This document shows positions 10,129-21,700 of a DNA stretch of 64,000 bases, in pieces (within the stretch, counting starts at the first letter, position 1; each line of letters begins with the position of its first letter). Position numbers and translations under genes: made by a program. The notes under the pieces were generated by a model that searched no databases, had not been told where the DNA came from, and saw only the letters and a program-made list of their open reading frames with translations. Source of the stretch: Umbilicaria muhlenbergii (Eukaryota > Ascomycota > Lecanoromycetes > Umbilicariales > Umbilicariaceae); assembly GCA_000611775.1 (NCBI GenBank), contig KK106985.1:2332527-2396526 (forward strand). Direction: 5' to 3'.

Positions 10129-12065
10129 TTATGCACAAAAGCGCCGCGGCTTCTGCACGTGTCTTCCCCTTGAAGTAGTCTGAACCACTACCTCCTCCTC
10201 CTCCTTGATCACCATCTGAACTGGTCGCCTTGACTGCTTCTTTAAAGTCTTCTGAGCTTCCTTAGATACTGTAGATTGCGCCTGTAACCTCGCTTGCACG
10301 TCCTTCTGCCTTGATGCTTCCTCTCTGGCCTCCGCGCGAGCCCGCTTTTCCACCTCCTTAATTGCGCGGGCCTCCGCAGCAGCTTTCCGCTTCTCTGTGG
10401 TGATTGCTGCCCGCTTCACCCTCTCTTTCTCTTTCTGCACCTTCCGGGCAGCTGCTAATATCCTCCTATCAATAACTCCCTGCTTCCGCTGCTCTTCTTC
10501 CATCTCTTTTGAGGCCTGATAGTTAACTGCAGTCTTCACCCGGCTCAGACTGTACAACTGAGCCCCATTATCCTCTTCATCACACAGATTCAGGCGCTTT
10601 CCCTTTCAGCGTCACTTCACTTCTTGCTTGAGTGCACCTTGAAGGTCCCGGAGCTGATGCTGCGTGATATCATGACGTGTTGCGAGCAGCTCATTTGCGC
10701 GCATAATCTTCAACATCAAGAGCTTTGTAGGCTCGATTTTGAACTGGTGATGCGTTCAGCGGACCGCGTGACTGCTCAGCGGTGTCTTCAGTGCTGCTGA
10801 TACTGCAGCTGACGGCTCTGAAGGCGCTGCTTTGGTGATAACATTGAGTACCGACTGTGGTTGATAGGGAAATAGCCCGGTTTTCCTTCAAGCAGACTCA
10901 ATGTTATCAGGACTAAATGCCTGCTTTCAAGCAGGTCAAAAGAGGGTCCAGAAGGTTCTTTTGAACATGTGCACAAGCCTCATAGTATTAGACATTAGCT
11001 TGTTCAATTGCTTTGAGTATGACGTAGATAGAGGACTGAATAATTCAACATTCAGGGGTTGCAATTTATGCGTTGAATGAGGGGGCAATATCAACAATAA
11101 GATGTGCAAGCATATTATCACATGAAGTGATAAATCGCATGTTCACATGACTATTGTGATCATCCACAATAAGAAGACGTCTTCTATTGCCTGCAATAGA
11201 GGCTGTATAGCGCTCAAAGACCTTATGAAGCCATTCAAGCCTGAACGCATCAGAACTCCACTCATTGGCTGAACTACTGAAGAATGCTTCCTGTTCAAGC
11301 ACTCAGTCCTCCAATCAAGTGTCCTGAAGATCACCGGTTTCGCTCTGGTAAATTAGAGCTGGCGGTAGGACTTTGTGCGCAGCTGATATCATGACAAGCA
11401 AGGTGAGGAACTCCCTACTCTCATCCTGACTCAATTTGATGATTCAACCGGATTCATAGGCTTCCGCACTGATAACTCACTTTTCAGTGTTGGCCTGGCC
11501 CGCAAGAAAGCCTTTTTCATCTCAATTCCAGGTGTTGTCAGCGGTAATATGATATTTCTCGACCGCAGTGATATACTAGACGCCTGTTAGCCATTATTTC
11601 ATCAATTGAGTCGCAAATGCAGCTAAAAAACGCTACCAAGTGAAAGAAATGCTCAAAGGCCGGAGCGTGCTCAGACATAACCCGCTTTCAGTCAATAGGC
11701 TTTAAATAGACACTTTTTAGTCTATCTTGATGTCACTTGATGAAGCCCGCCACTCAGTTGACTCCTAAAGGCGCTTTTATAATCTCCTCCACCAAATTCT
11801 TCACTATCTGAGGGGTTGAGGGCATTGCCCGATCGGTCAAGTTATTTACATGCTCAATTAGAACTTCTTCCTGAATGTTGTTAAGTTTTTGCCAGTATTC
11901 TGACTTTGCGGCCTCCCTAGAAATGGTGATTCCTTGATGACGTCTTCTGAGCGTGCTTTCAACAACATTATATCTTCTGGCGGTTTCACGGTATTTAGGT
12001 ATTAATTGGCGATTTAAATCATTAAGAGCGAGCTCAATCTGAGTCATATTGGTGGAGTTATTCAT
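10129..12065 (-). pseudogene. Disrupted pogo/Fot1 transposase inside the element
   Basis: Start near 12065 (MNNSTNMTQ). The N-terminal helix-turn-helix is intact (RETARRYNVVESTLRRR, about 12000-11930). The middle is broken by stops mostly explained by CGA to TGA or TGG to TGA. The first catalytic Asp survives (DEKGF near 11515), and the second lies in LLIVDDHNSH near 11170. A frameshift near 11080 precedes ILPPHSTHKLQPLN, where the third catalytic Asp is Asn. The C-terminal 142 codons (10557-10129) form an intact Lys/Arg/Glu/Ala-rich coiled coil ending in RHVQKPRRF. The protein cannot be active. Confidence 0.88.
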
Positions 12066-12089
12066 GATAATAGGAAGGGTAAGGGTTCG

Positions 12090-12138
12090 GAAAAAGTGCG
12101 GCATACCACCGTATGCGGCATAGCGTCGTGAACTACGT
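12090..12138 (-). repeat. Right terminal inverted repeat (49 bp)
   Basis: Exact reverse complement of the left end, ending ...GAACTACGT before the TA target duplication. Similarity stops at the inner edge: one base in from position 12090 the two arms differ. Confidence 0.95.
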
Positions 12139-12140
12139 TA

Positions 12141-12447
12141 GGTTTCTCGGCCCTTACCGCATTGGGCCGAGGAAGGCGATTCACAGTAGTACTTGTAAGA
12201 TAGCATATCACTCTTTTCTTTGACTGCGAAGACAAGCTCAGGAGTAGATATGTCTACGTGACGCTGTTTCTGAAGAAGTGTCTAGTCTGATTAGAAACTC
12301 TTCAAAATGCGACTGCACCCACGTCCTTTTACCCTACCACACGATTATAAAGGACGGCACATAATCTGAGATGGGGGGAACTCTGCTTGAGCTCGCGAAT
12401 GCTCTCAAGAAGAGAGCCAAAGGCCAGATTCTATTGCCAGCATGAAA
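12141..12447. other. Spacer, no gene recognised
   Basis: Lies between the transposon and the 3' end of the 2H phosphoesterase gene. Contains a short imperfect hairpin (CGGCCC...GGGCCG near 12149-12171) and nothing else that I can assign. Confidence 0.4.
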
Positions 12448-13522
12448 TCAGAATCCTCGTCCTAAGCGCACTGTCTCACCACCACCATACCAGAGTCTCC
12501 CCTTTCTACAGTCGAGCCCCTTTTCTTGCCCTATGATCCATTGACCCCCTTCTGCGATGCTGTGTCCAGTCTCCGGCCAGTACTTTTCTTGCAACCACCT
12601 ATTAATCTCTTCTATGGTATGAACCCATTCTTGCATCTTCTCGGGATTGGGTACAACCTGGTCATCTTTAGCAGTAGAGAAATCTTGGCTGGTAACAAAG
12701 CGGCCAATAGTAAGGTGCGAAGAAGGCACTGTATACCGGGAGGCAATTGTGACACCGGTAGTTGAGCTGAAGTGATAAACATCGCGCCGCAGATGATGGT
12801 ATGTGTACCCATCGTCATTAATCGAGCGTTCCTGTTGAGACCCCTCGCCAGCAGCGGGCAGGAATCCAAGAGCTATAGCTGAATCGTCATAACCAAGCAT
12901 GGGCTTTACAAGTCTTGCACGGTGGCTGAGAGGAAAGTCCGTAATCTCAGGAATCTTGCTCTCCAGCGTCTTGACGAGCTGATCAATCTCCAGCTCTGTC
13001 AAGGAATGGTTGATCTCTAGAACCGTCATGTGCAGACAGTCAAGCGGCATCAGCCACAGGTCTAACTCGGATCAGCTCCGCGCGAATGGGAGAGGAGAGG
13101 CTCTCACTTCGAGCAATATCGCTGAGCTTGCGCTGGATGATGCTCACTAACTCCCGGATGCATCTTGGGGGCCGAGCCCAAAAGACGAGGCAATTTCTGG
13201 GGTCAAGAAAACCAGGGTTGGAATTCGGATCCACCAGTTTCTGCAATATCGGGTCTATAGTTACACCAGGGAAATCGGCAGAAAGAAGTTTCGCCCTCTG
13301 CTGCCCATTTCGGGTCCTTCGATGTATATCATACCGATATTGTATTTTGTCCTGGCGATAGTTAGACGAGCTTTAGAACAAGATCGTAAGTGGCGACCCA
13401 ACTGGACGGTTTTCGCATGCATTAATTAGGGCATCATACGGATTTCCGGAATCAGAGCTGGCAACGCCGGAGAGATCAACGAAGGCATTGTCAGCATCCA
13501 GAGATGCTGGAACTGCAGACAT
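12448..13522 (-). CDS. 2H phosphoesterase-family protein (RNA ligase / cyclic phosphodiesterase fold)
   Basis: Three exons on the minus strand, 13522-13403, 13351-13108 and 13061-12448, encode 325 residues. The introns are 51 nt (donor GTTGGG, branch CTAAC) and 46 nt (GTGAGA to GTTAG). The two signature H-x-T motifs of the 2H superfamily are present: LHMTVLEI (His about residue 132) and SHLTIGRF (His about 237). In this fold two such motifs form a phosphodiesterase active site. Conserved family segments also appear: NPYDALINACE, then after splicing YDIHRRTRNGQQ, and DPRNCLVFWARPP. The frame continues upstream to 13693, but that part reads as leader. The natural substrate of this fungal group is unknown to me. 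Confidence 0.82.
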
Positions 13523-13962
13523 TATTGTAGCCGCCGGAGTCGCAATAAAGAGCAACCATGTAACAGTTACAATTGAATAGAAAAAAGCGTCCTCTGGGCT
13601 GACTTTGTGATTTTTATTACTGCAAAAATTGCATGAGCCGAAACAACCAGTTGTTCCGCTGTTAAGGAGGCACACCAGGCAAGTCTTACTCAAGCCCCAT
13701 GGAAATTCCGGGCAGACTTCTCACACATCTACACACTGCCTCCATTACGAGTACCCCTTACTCGTTCTCGTACACTAGACAGCAAAAATCACGCCAAAGC
13801 CTGAAATTATCAAAATTAGGTGTAGTCCTCCAAGCTTGAATCGTTCATTGTCGTCATGCCAGTCCCCTTCATCTCCTACTAGCCCTCCTCCGTGCAACGG
13901 TAAGGCACTTCCACTAGGCTCTCCGCATAAGCAATGTACCTGTTACGTCCCATTCGGAAATT

Positions 13963-13984
13963 ATCCGATTGATCAATCGGACGG
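13963..13984. promoter_or_regulatory. 18-bp perfect palindrome, copy 1
   Basis: TCCGATTGATCAATCGGA at 13964-13981 equals its own reverse complement. With its neighbours (A before, CG after) it is identical to a second copy 49 bp away. It may be a dimeric transcription-factor site; the CGG edges resemble Zn2Cys6 half sites. This is inference. Confidence 0.5.
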
Positions 13985-14011
13985 TCCCATTCACAAATGC
14001 TCAAACATAGC

Positions 14012-14033
14012 ATCCGATTGATCAATCGGACGT
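14012..14033. promoter_or_regulatory. 18-bp perfect palindrome, copy 2
   Basis: A second exact copy of the same palindrome at 14013-14030. The shared block, including flanks, is 21 bp. The centre-to-centre distance is 49 bp, close to five helical turns, so the two sites would face the same side of the DNA. Confidence 0.5.
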
Positions 14034-14300
14034 ATTTCTGTCCGCCTCCTTTGTACCTAATCCGGTATCGGCTTCGGGGCTCGGATAAACCATTTCGCCT
14101 AAAATAACCACAGAGTGCCTCATCCCTTCAACCTAACCACAACTTCAAACTCCATCAGCCAGACCACGGCGCATTGAAGTCTTGTTACTCTTGACCGGCA
14201 GCACGCTGCGGTCAGATGGCGAGCTGCGAAGTTATGTCTGAATTTTTGAATTGACATGCTTGACGTTTGCCTTCCATTGATATCCTGAACCTGGACCAGT

Positions 14301-15052
14301 TTGGCCCTAGTGAGTGCGCATTGTGCTAAGCCCGTACCTACTATTGAGATCGAGGTTCCCAAGAAGGACAGTTGGACAAAGAGAAGTCAACGCAGGAAGG
14401 CAGCTTTGATTGCAGGATTGCATGCTAACAGCGGGTATTCTAGTACTGTTAGCCACGCACTCACCTATTACAGGGTGCACTGCTTCGACGCGCCTCTTGT
14501 GACTTACGTTTGGGGTTCTCAAACTCGTCTCATATCGAGTGTACCACACTGGTTGGCTCGGGATAAGGTGACCGCACGATGAAGACGACATACTGCGACG
14601 GAGCAAGACACCTCAGAGATAGAGGACCCTAACCGTTGTCGAAGCCGCAGGTCTCGGAGCCCTGCCTTATGGTTTTCGAGGCCGCGGAGGTCCCTTCCCT
14701 CCGGAAGGCACGGTGTCACGTTCCATCTCTTCCTTTGTGAGGGAGCCAATTGCAGGTCATCGTCATAGATAGCGACGGCGAGAGCGAGAACGATGAGGCT
14801 GGGGGTGTGTCGCTTCTCTCTCCGGACGAAGGTATCATCGAGGGCGACGAGGACGAAAACATGGCTTCACCTCCAGGGTCAGAGAGAGAACCGAATGCCG
14901 AAGAAAATATGGAGCTGGTCTTCGACAGGCCTCATGAACTCGGAACTCGTTCACTCCAAAAGGCCAGCATGTGGTTGGTCCGAGTCGAAGTTGCGTCGAG
15001 CTTTTTGTGTGATCGCCAACTCGCTTCGCACGAGCCATACCAGTGGAGATAG
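14301..15052 (+). other. Unassigned open frames, possibly a decayed gene
   Basis: Two plus-strand frames, 14301-14582 and 14750-15052. The second begins with VIVIDSDGESEND and is strongly acidic for about 55 codons, a composition that is common in real nuclear proteins and rare by chance. Neither has a recognisable domain, and no convincing splice pair joins them. Could be the remnant of a gene or an extra upstream exon region of the gene at 15727. Confidence 0.2.
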
Positions 15053-15726
15053 CTTGACGGGACCATGACCACATTCCCCAAGCCACTGGAAGATGGTAGT
15101 CTATTTTCCCCAGGAGTTCTCCAACATACTACAAGCTCCTCTTCCCTCTGGAGGCCTCCAGCTGGGACTCTGCTGGTCTTCTTACAACCTAATGAAGCTA
15201 AGCTTGCGATAGCTCCTGTATAAACTCCGAATGTCCGGGCCGTTTATCCTTCGCGGAATATTCAGGCCAGGTGACAACCGCGGTATTGTTCCGGCAGCAA
15301 ATTGCTCTCAAAAACCACCTAAACCGCACACTCACCTAACCGACACACACTCACACACTCACACATTCTCATCTACCATCTTCTTCGCCACGAACTCGCT
15401 CCTGAACATCAAGTCTAGCTAACAAAAACAACGCTCCTCTACCTTCTCCCCATCCGACATCTTCTGGCATTGCCTCACAATCATTCTCCCAAGTTTTGCC
15501 CTCAACTTTTGTGCTGGTTGCAACCAACATTTGCAAGTGAGCTTACAGCTTTTCACGTACAGTACCAATTACCAGACCATCAAACTCATTACCACAGGGT
15601 CAACAGAAGACATCCGGCCGGCGGCTTGCCTCGCAGAGCGTTTCCAATCCTGATCTATCGACTGTAGGCGAGTTCGTCGTAGTATCCGGCACAGACTCAT
15701 GTGAGATTGAGACATCTACGACGGGT

Positions 15727-18700
15727 ATGGGCCGAAGCAAGAAAGCTGCAGAGCCACGCTCGCAGCCCCTAAAATACAAAGTTGCCAAGCGAACGAGAAG
15801 CTCAACAGCGAAACCCACAACAAATGCAAAATCTCACCCTGCATCACCTCAAGCGATACGACCATCTCGCGCGGCCAAGAGGCAACGCCTTCCATCTTCA
15901 TCTTTTGGCAACGAGTCTTCCGATGCCTTGGACGAGTATACGCCTTCAAGCCGGACTTCTCCAAGCGGTTCAGCCGAGGAAGAATCTGAAACCCTTCCGG
16001 ACACATCAGAAGGTGAAGGCGCTGACACAGATCAAGACGTGGCAGATAGCAAAGAGGACTCTGAGTCTGATGGTTGTGCACCTCCTGCGGTTAAGCGTCG
16101 TAAGATAGTGTCTCAGAAAACGTCAAACCCTCTCGAATCGACCACGGGAAGCCAGAAGGCCTCTAGCAACCATGGTACCGGCAAAGCTGGCAAGACGAAC
16201 GTCATCGGCGCCTGGAAATTCAAGCCTGGCATAGATGCTAGTCTGCCACCAATGCATGATATTGGCGAGATCTTCGAGGACATTACCCAGAAAGCAATGA
16301 ACATGACGTCCTTCACAGAGTTTATCAACCACTTGGGGGGTAGAAAGCTGAACGTCGCTACCATGTGTTCCGGGACGGAGAGTCCACTTCTCGCTCTACG
16401 TCTTGTTACAGATGGTCAGTATCTGACCCAAACCCACAAGTATCAAATACTAATGTCATGCAGCCTTGGGAAAGAACCACGGCGTGGTCGTGCAGATCAA
16501 TCATCAGTTCAGCGCCGAGATCGTGCCTTTCAAACAAGCCTACATCGAGCGGAATTTTCACCCAAAGATTCTCTTCCGCGATATTAGGGAGTTGGCTGAG
16601 AACGATGAAGCGTTAGCTGTTTCTATGACAATGGGACCGAATCATTGCTGACTTTGGCAGGTCAACTGCCTACGGAGCACCAGTACCTGTTCCTCGGGAC
16701 GTCGATATCTTAATTGCTGGCTTTTCTTGCGTTGACTTCTCGAGACTGAACTCATGGACGAAGGAGCTGAAGGCAACAGGCGAGTCTGGTGATACGTTCC
16801 GAGCCATAGTGCACTACGCTAAAAAGCAACGTCCACCCATCATCATTCTTGAAAACGTTAATGGTGCGCCATGGGAGGACATCAAACAAATGTGGCGAGG
16901 CATAGGCTATGCGGCAGACTACGTCAAGCTGGATACGAAGCACTACTATATCCCTCACACTCGTCAGCGGGTTTACATGGTCTGTATCGACAAGCGAAAC
17001 CTCAAATCGGCCGATTCATGTGTGAAGGAGTGGGCCTCCCTCATGCAAAAGTTCCAGCGACCGGCCAGCTGCTCTATTGATGCCTTCCTCTTGAATGGTG
17101 ATGATCCAAGAGTTCAGGCGGCCAGAGAACAACAAGTGAATGGTAGTCGTGGAGACGATCGAGGGCCCAGAGAGGTCGATTGGACCAAATGTCAGGGCCG
17201 TCATCAAGATTATCGAGCTTTGTTACAGCTCGGAACGTTAAGACCCGTTACTTCCTGGGTCAACGGTGGCTCATGCAAGATGCCGGATTTCTCGGATCTC
17301 GCATGGTCTCACAACCAAGTGGAGCGTATCTGGGACACAATTGATATGTCGTATTTACGAAATGCTACGCGAGGTTTTGATTCATGGTTCAAGACGTACG
17401 TATACTGTCCCCTCCAATCTCTCCAATGGATAGCATTCACTAAGTACCTCTAGGCGTGTTTGGGAACTATCTCAGAACATCGATCGTTTCACGGATACCG
17501 CACCGTTTGGAATTACCGGCTGCATCACGCCCACTGGGCAGCCATTCGTTACCACCCGGGGCGGACCGCTTCTGGGGTTGGAAGCCCTGGCGATGCAAGG
17601 TCTCCCCATCGAGCAGCTGATACTCACACGTGAGAGTCAGAAACAACTGCAAGACTTGGCCGGCAACGCGATGACTTGTACTGTCGTCGGGCCAGCAATA
17701 CTCTGTGGTCTTATGGTAGGTTATCGGGCGCTGACCAAAGGCTTCGGGGAGACACCAAGTCCCACCAAACAGCTTTCACTGAATGTTATGGGACTGGACG
17801 ATAGCGCCTTGAGGAAGATGGTCCTAGATCTGACCAGTTATACGCAGACCTTAAGTTCAGAGCTCTGTTCGATGGCTCAGCGTAGCATCCGATTATGTCT
17901 TTGCGAAGGAGCGACATCTAATACTATGACGCGCCTTCTTGTGTGCGAGCATTGCGAACACACAGCCTGCGAGAAGTGCGCTGGGATCCCCAAACACTTG
18001 TACAAAGGTCTCGATCAATCCCAGTTCGCAGCCCGACAGGAACCTCACGTTTTCGAAAACGCCATCAAGAAATCTCTTCCGATGAGACTTCATTTGTTTG
18101 GGTTGGACTTCAAGGCCTGGGGAAAGGCACGGGACCTAGCAGTCGGAACGATTGAACCAGGGGTATGGACGATCTTCACTGACGCAGTTCGAGATGTTTG
18201 TGAACCAGAGCTACGGTTCCACTCAGCAAAACGCACCCACTGCTGGACAGTCACTTTCGATTCACCAAAAGCTCGTCTGGAGCTTGTTTTCGATCGCTTC
18301 CAAGTTCAATGGCATTTTTATGCTAAGCCTGACTCTAAACTACCCGTTAACAGCGAAATCCGCAAGCTTTTGAAGTACCCTATCGCACGCATGGTGCCTG
18401 AAGATAACAGCCTGTTGGAAGGGCCATGGGAAGTGCGGTTGCCGCTGAAAACTTCGGTTCCGATCATCATCGAGGGCGGAGGAAATTTGACCAGATCATG
18501 GGAGTCACAACTTGGACTGCAAGCTCCACAATTTGCGGACAGAAAAGTATGGACCATCTTGCATGTCGCCGTCGATCCTGACATCTCTGAACGATTACAT
18601 CTGGATATTGCTGGGGACTACGAGCTCTTGCAGCAATGTGGGGGGGCGTGTGGTAGTCTTCACAAGAGAATCTACAACAAGAGCCTGAACAACCCGCCGC

Positions 18701-21700
18701 TCTACCTGTTTCTGGACGTCGAGCCGATTGGAAACCCCAAAGATGATAGTTTTGTCTTCTCAACCGGAATTCAGCGCCCAAATTGTCGTGATGCGCGAAA
18801 TGTTGTTGCAAGTGTGGACTCCTCCTGGCGACAATCCAGTTTCGAGGGCCCTAAGGAGGTAAAATGCGACGTGCATGGGGAATGGGTTCACGCAGATGCT
18901 ATTCTCCAGGCATACAAGCATACCGAGCCGGCTACTTATGCAGTACCAGATGGAGATATTTCGTTTCGCGTACCTGAGGGTACACCGGCATGTGATCCCA
19001 GCGTAGGCTTCGAAAACGCACGATGTACGGGTGCAACTACTGCGATTCTGTCATGCAAAGTCCCGTTGGTGAATGATGAGAGCACTGGTTGGCGTTCGGG
19101 AGCCTGGACGATAGTCGATGAAAGCAGCGAACGGCTCATTTACACTTCGTTTTCATGGCTCACTGAAAAGGTTCGATACCTCGACGAAATTTCGGACCAG
19201 TGGCAATCGCTGCAATTACCTGATCGACATGTCAAGTGTCAAGAATGCGCTCCGGATCAACCAGATTTCAGATGGATGCATGTACAGGCAGGGAAAACCA
19301 ACAAGATCGTGCCTATCGAAGATTCACGTCAAGCAGGCCAATACGAGCGATCTATGAAAGCGCGGGCAGCCCCGTTCGTGACCTATGTACGAATCGATGA
19401 AAATAAGGTCGGCCAATTCATGATTGGGCTAAATGTACCTACCTTGGCGCATCGGGCACTGGCAAAGCTTCGAGATCTTGCGTCTTACGATGGCGTCGCC
19501 TTGTCCTGGCGGTTGGATACACGGTACACATGGCCATCGAAATTGGATCTTTCAAGGCTCAAGATAGAGAGCAACAAAAACGACGCAGAGGTGTCTCACG
19601 TCTTCCCAGCGCAAGAGGAGCTGAACGGCCAGTGGAAGGACCTTAAGCTTCGCAAGGAGCAAAGGCGATCTCTAGACTGGATGATTAAGCAAGAAGTCGG
19701 TGAAGGCAAGCTTTTCTTAGAGCAAGAATTTGAGGAGGCGACACTCAGGCACTTGGGCTGGCGCGCGGAGGTCAAGGCGACCAGGTCGCGCCACATTCGA
19801 GGTGGAGTACTTGCCGACGAGGTCGGCTACGGGAAAACCGCTACAACGCTGGCTCTCATCGATGTGCAAGCCGACACAGCTGCCACGTCAAGCGAGACGC
19901 CATGCGTTGGAGCTCTACCTCTCAAAGCGACCTTGATCGTTGTGCCAAGACATCTTGTTCGGCAATGGGAGGGGCAGATAGAGAAATTCCTTGGTCAAAA
20001 GTACAACGTCGTTGTCATTATGGAGACTAGGAGTCTCATATCTCAGACTGTCCACGACTTTCAGCAAGCAGACATAATAATCGTTGCTGCGTCCCTCTTC
20101 ACCGCCGAGTCGTACCTGCAGAAGCTGTCGCTGCTTGCAGCTTTGCCGGAAGCACCAGCCACTGCGGGTCGCGCGTTAGACGCCTGGCTCGCTCGTGCAA
20201 CAGAACGAATCAGTGGGCACATGGAGGAGCTGAAGGCTACAATGCCTGTCTGGGATTTCGTGGACGTCTTGCAAGCCAGACTTAGAGCGGCAGAGACAGA
20301 TGAAGAGCTGCTACGATACATCCCTTCAAAGCGCCTTCGTGGCAAAGTGTATGCTGCTGCTCAGGATGCTGCACAGGCTACTGCTCAGGCTGCTGCTCAG
20401 GCTACTGCTCAGGATGCTACTCAGGCTGCTGCTCAGGATGCTACTCAGGCTGCTGCTCAGGATTCTGCTCAAAATGGTAAACGGAAGAACCGGACGCATG
20501 AGAAGCAAGATACCGAAGTCAAAGTCAAGTCTACTACATGCAGCTTGGGTTCTGCCTCAGTGCGCAATGCCGATGCATTTGGGCTCTCGCGGTCGCGAGT
20601 AACAGGCCAAATTTCAAATCCTATCTTTCAGATGTTCAGATTCAACCGGCTCATCATCGACGAATACACGTATGTGGACGGAAAGGCCTACGCGTTCATG
20701 TCTTCGCTTAAAGCTAGCTGTCGCTGGGTTTTGTCAGGTACTCCGGCATTGGACGACTTTGCCGACGTGAAGACAATGGCGGGTTTGCTGGGTGTCAATT
20801 TAGGTGTTGACGATGACACTGTGGGCGTCATGAAGGGTGAAAACATTAGAGCCATCCGGAAGGACCGCACTGGTACGTAGTTCAGAATCCACGCAGGATA
20901 TCGACACTAACGAGGCGCAGCTGCGGAGCAGTTTCACTCCTACGACCGTCGGGTACAATCCCCGGAATGGCATAGACAAAGGCACGAGCATGCGCAATGC
21001 TTCCTCGACCAATTTGCTCGTCAAGTAAGTTCTTCTTGCAATACTTGTCGTTAGACGAAGATACTAAGAGACGCAGAACACCGCAGAGATCGACGAGATC
21101 GTAACTAAGCACGAGCTGAAAGCAGTGAATCTCCCGGCTGCAGAGCGCGCTATTTTCATGGAGCTTCAGCAACAGGTCGTCGCCCAAGATATGAAGTTAC
21201 GCGAGGGTGGCAGAGTAGAGATCGACAACGATCGTGCAAACCGCCTCAACAAGCTTATGAGGGCGAGCAAAACGCCACAGGAGGCTTTACTGAGATGCTC
21301 TTCGTACTTGGAGCTACCTAATCTTCGGAGTGGAGACAACGCTTTGCTCGCATGCGACGTTATTATCAAAGCAAGACAGGATCAATACGAGAGCCTTTGC
21401 AAGGATCTCAAAGACAAGCTGGAAGGCGCTGCTTGGCTAATGCAACGTTGTGAGAGTCCCAATATGCACTACAGCAGCTGGAAGGGGCATGTCAGGGACA
21501 ACGGCTTTGGGGACCCCAAAGCAACAAAAGAATTGGTCGAGATCATCGATACCGCAGAAGCTCGTGGTAAGGAATTGGATGCTATTGACTTCTCTCGCAA
21601 CAAACCAACAAAGAAAGCGAAAAAGGTTACTTCCAAAGTGCCAGGAAAGAAGCCAGAAAACAAAGAAATGGATTCAGCGGACAGCACACGCGTGGAGACG

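Larger units (their letters stand above)
9965..12138 (-). mobile_element. Pogo/Fot1-like DNA transposon with perfect terminal inverted repeats
   Basis: A complete 2,174-bp element. The two ends are 49-bp perfect inverted repeats (9965-10013 and 12090-12138) and are flanked by TA on both sides (9963-9964 and 12139-12140), the target duplication of Tc1/mariner elements. The minus strand carries a broken transposase. The insertion lies about 110 bp upstream of the probable old start codon of the eL42 pseudogene (ATG at 9852), that is, in its promoter. Perfect ends suggest a fairly recent insertion, while the coding part has already been mutated. Confidence 0.93.
13523..15726. other. 2.2-kb region without a confident gene
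   Basis: Contains the twin palindromes listed separately, an acidic open frame (14750-15052) and a CT/CA-rich stretch with CACACACTCACACACTCACA around 15345, probably leader sequence of the methyltransferase gene. From 15541 to 15726 the frame of that gene is open upstream of its first ATG, so an additional 5' exon is possible. Confidence 0.45.

Noticed and set aside
13523-13693. Upstream extension of the 2H phosphoesterase with a hydrophobic, Cys-rich start
   Set aside because: It is in frame but unlike family N-termini; the ATG at 13522 leads directly into the conserved NPYDALINACE segment.
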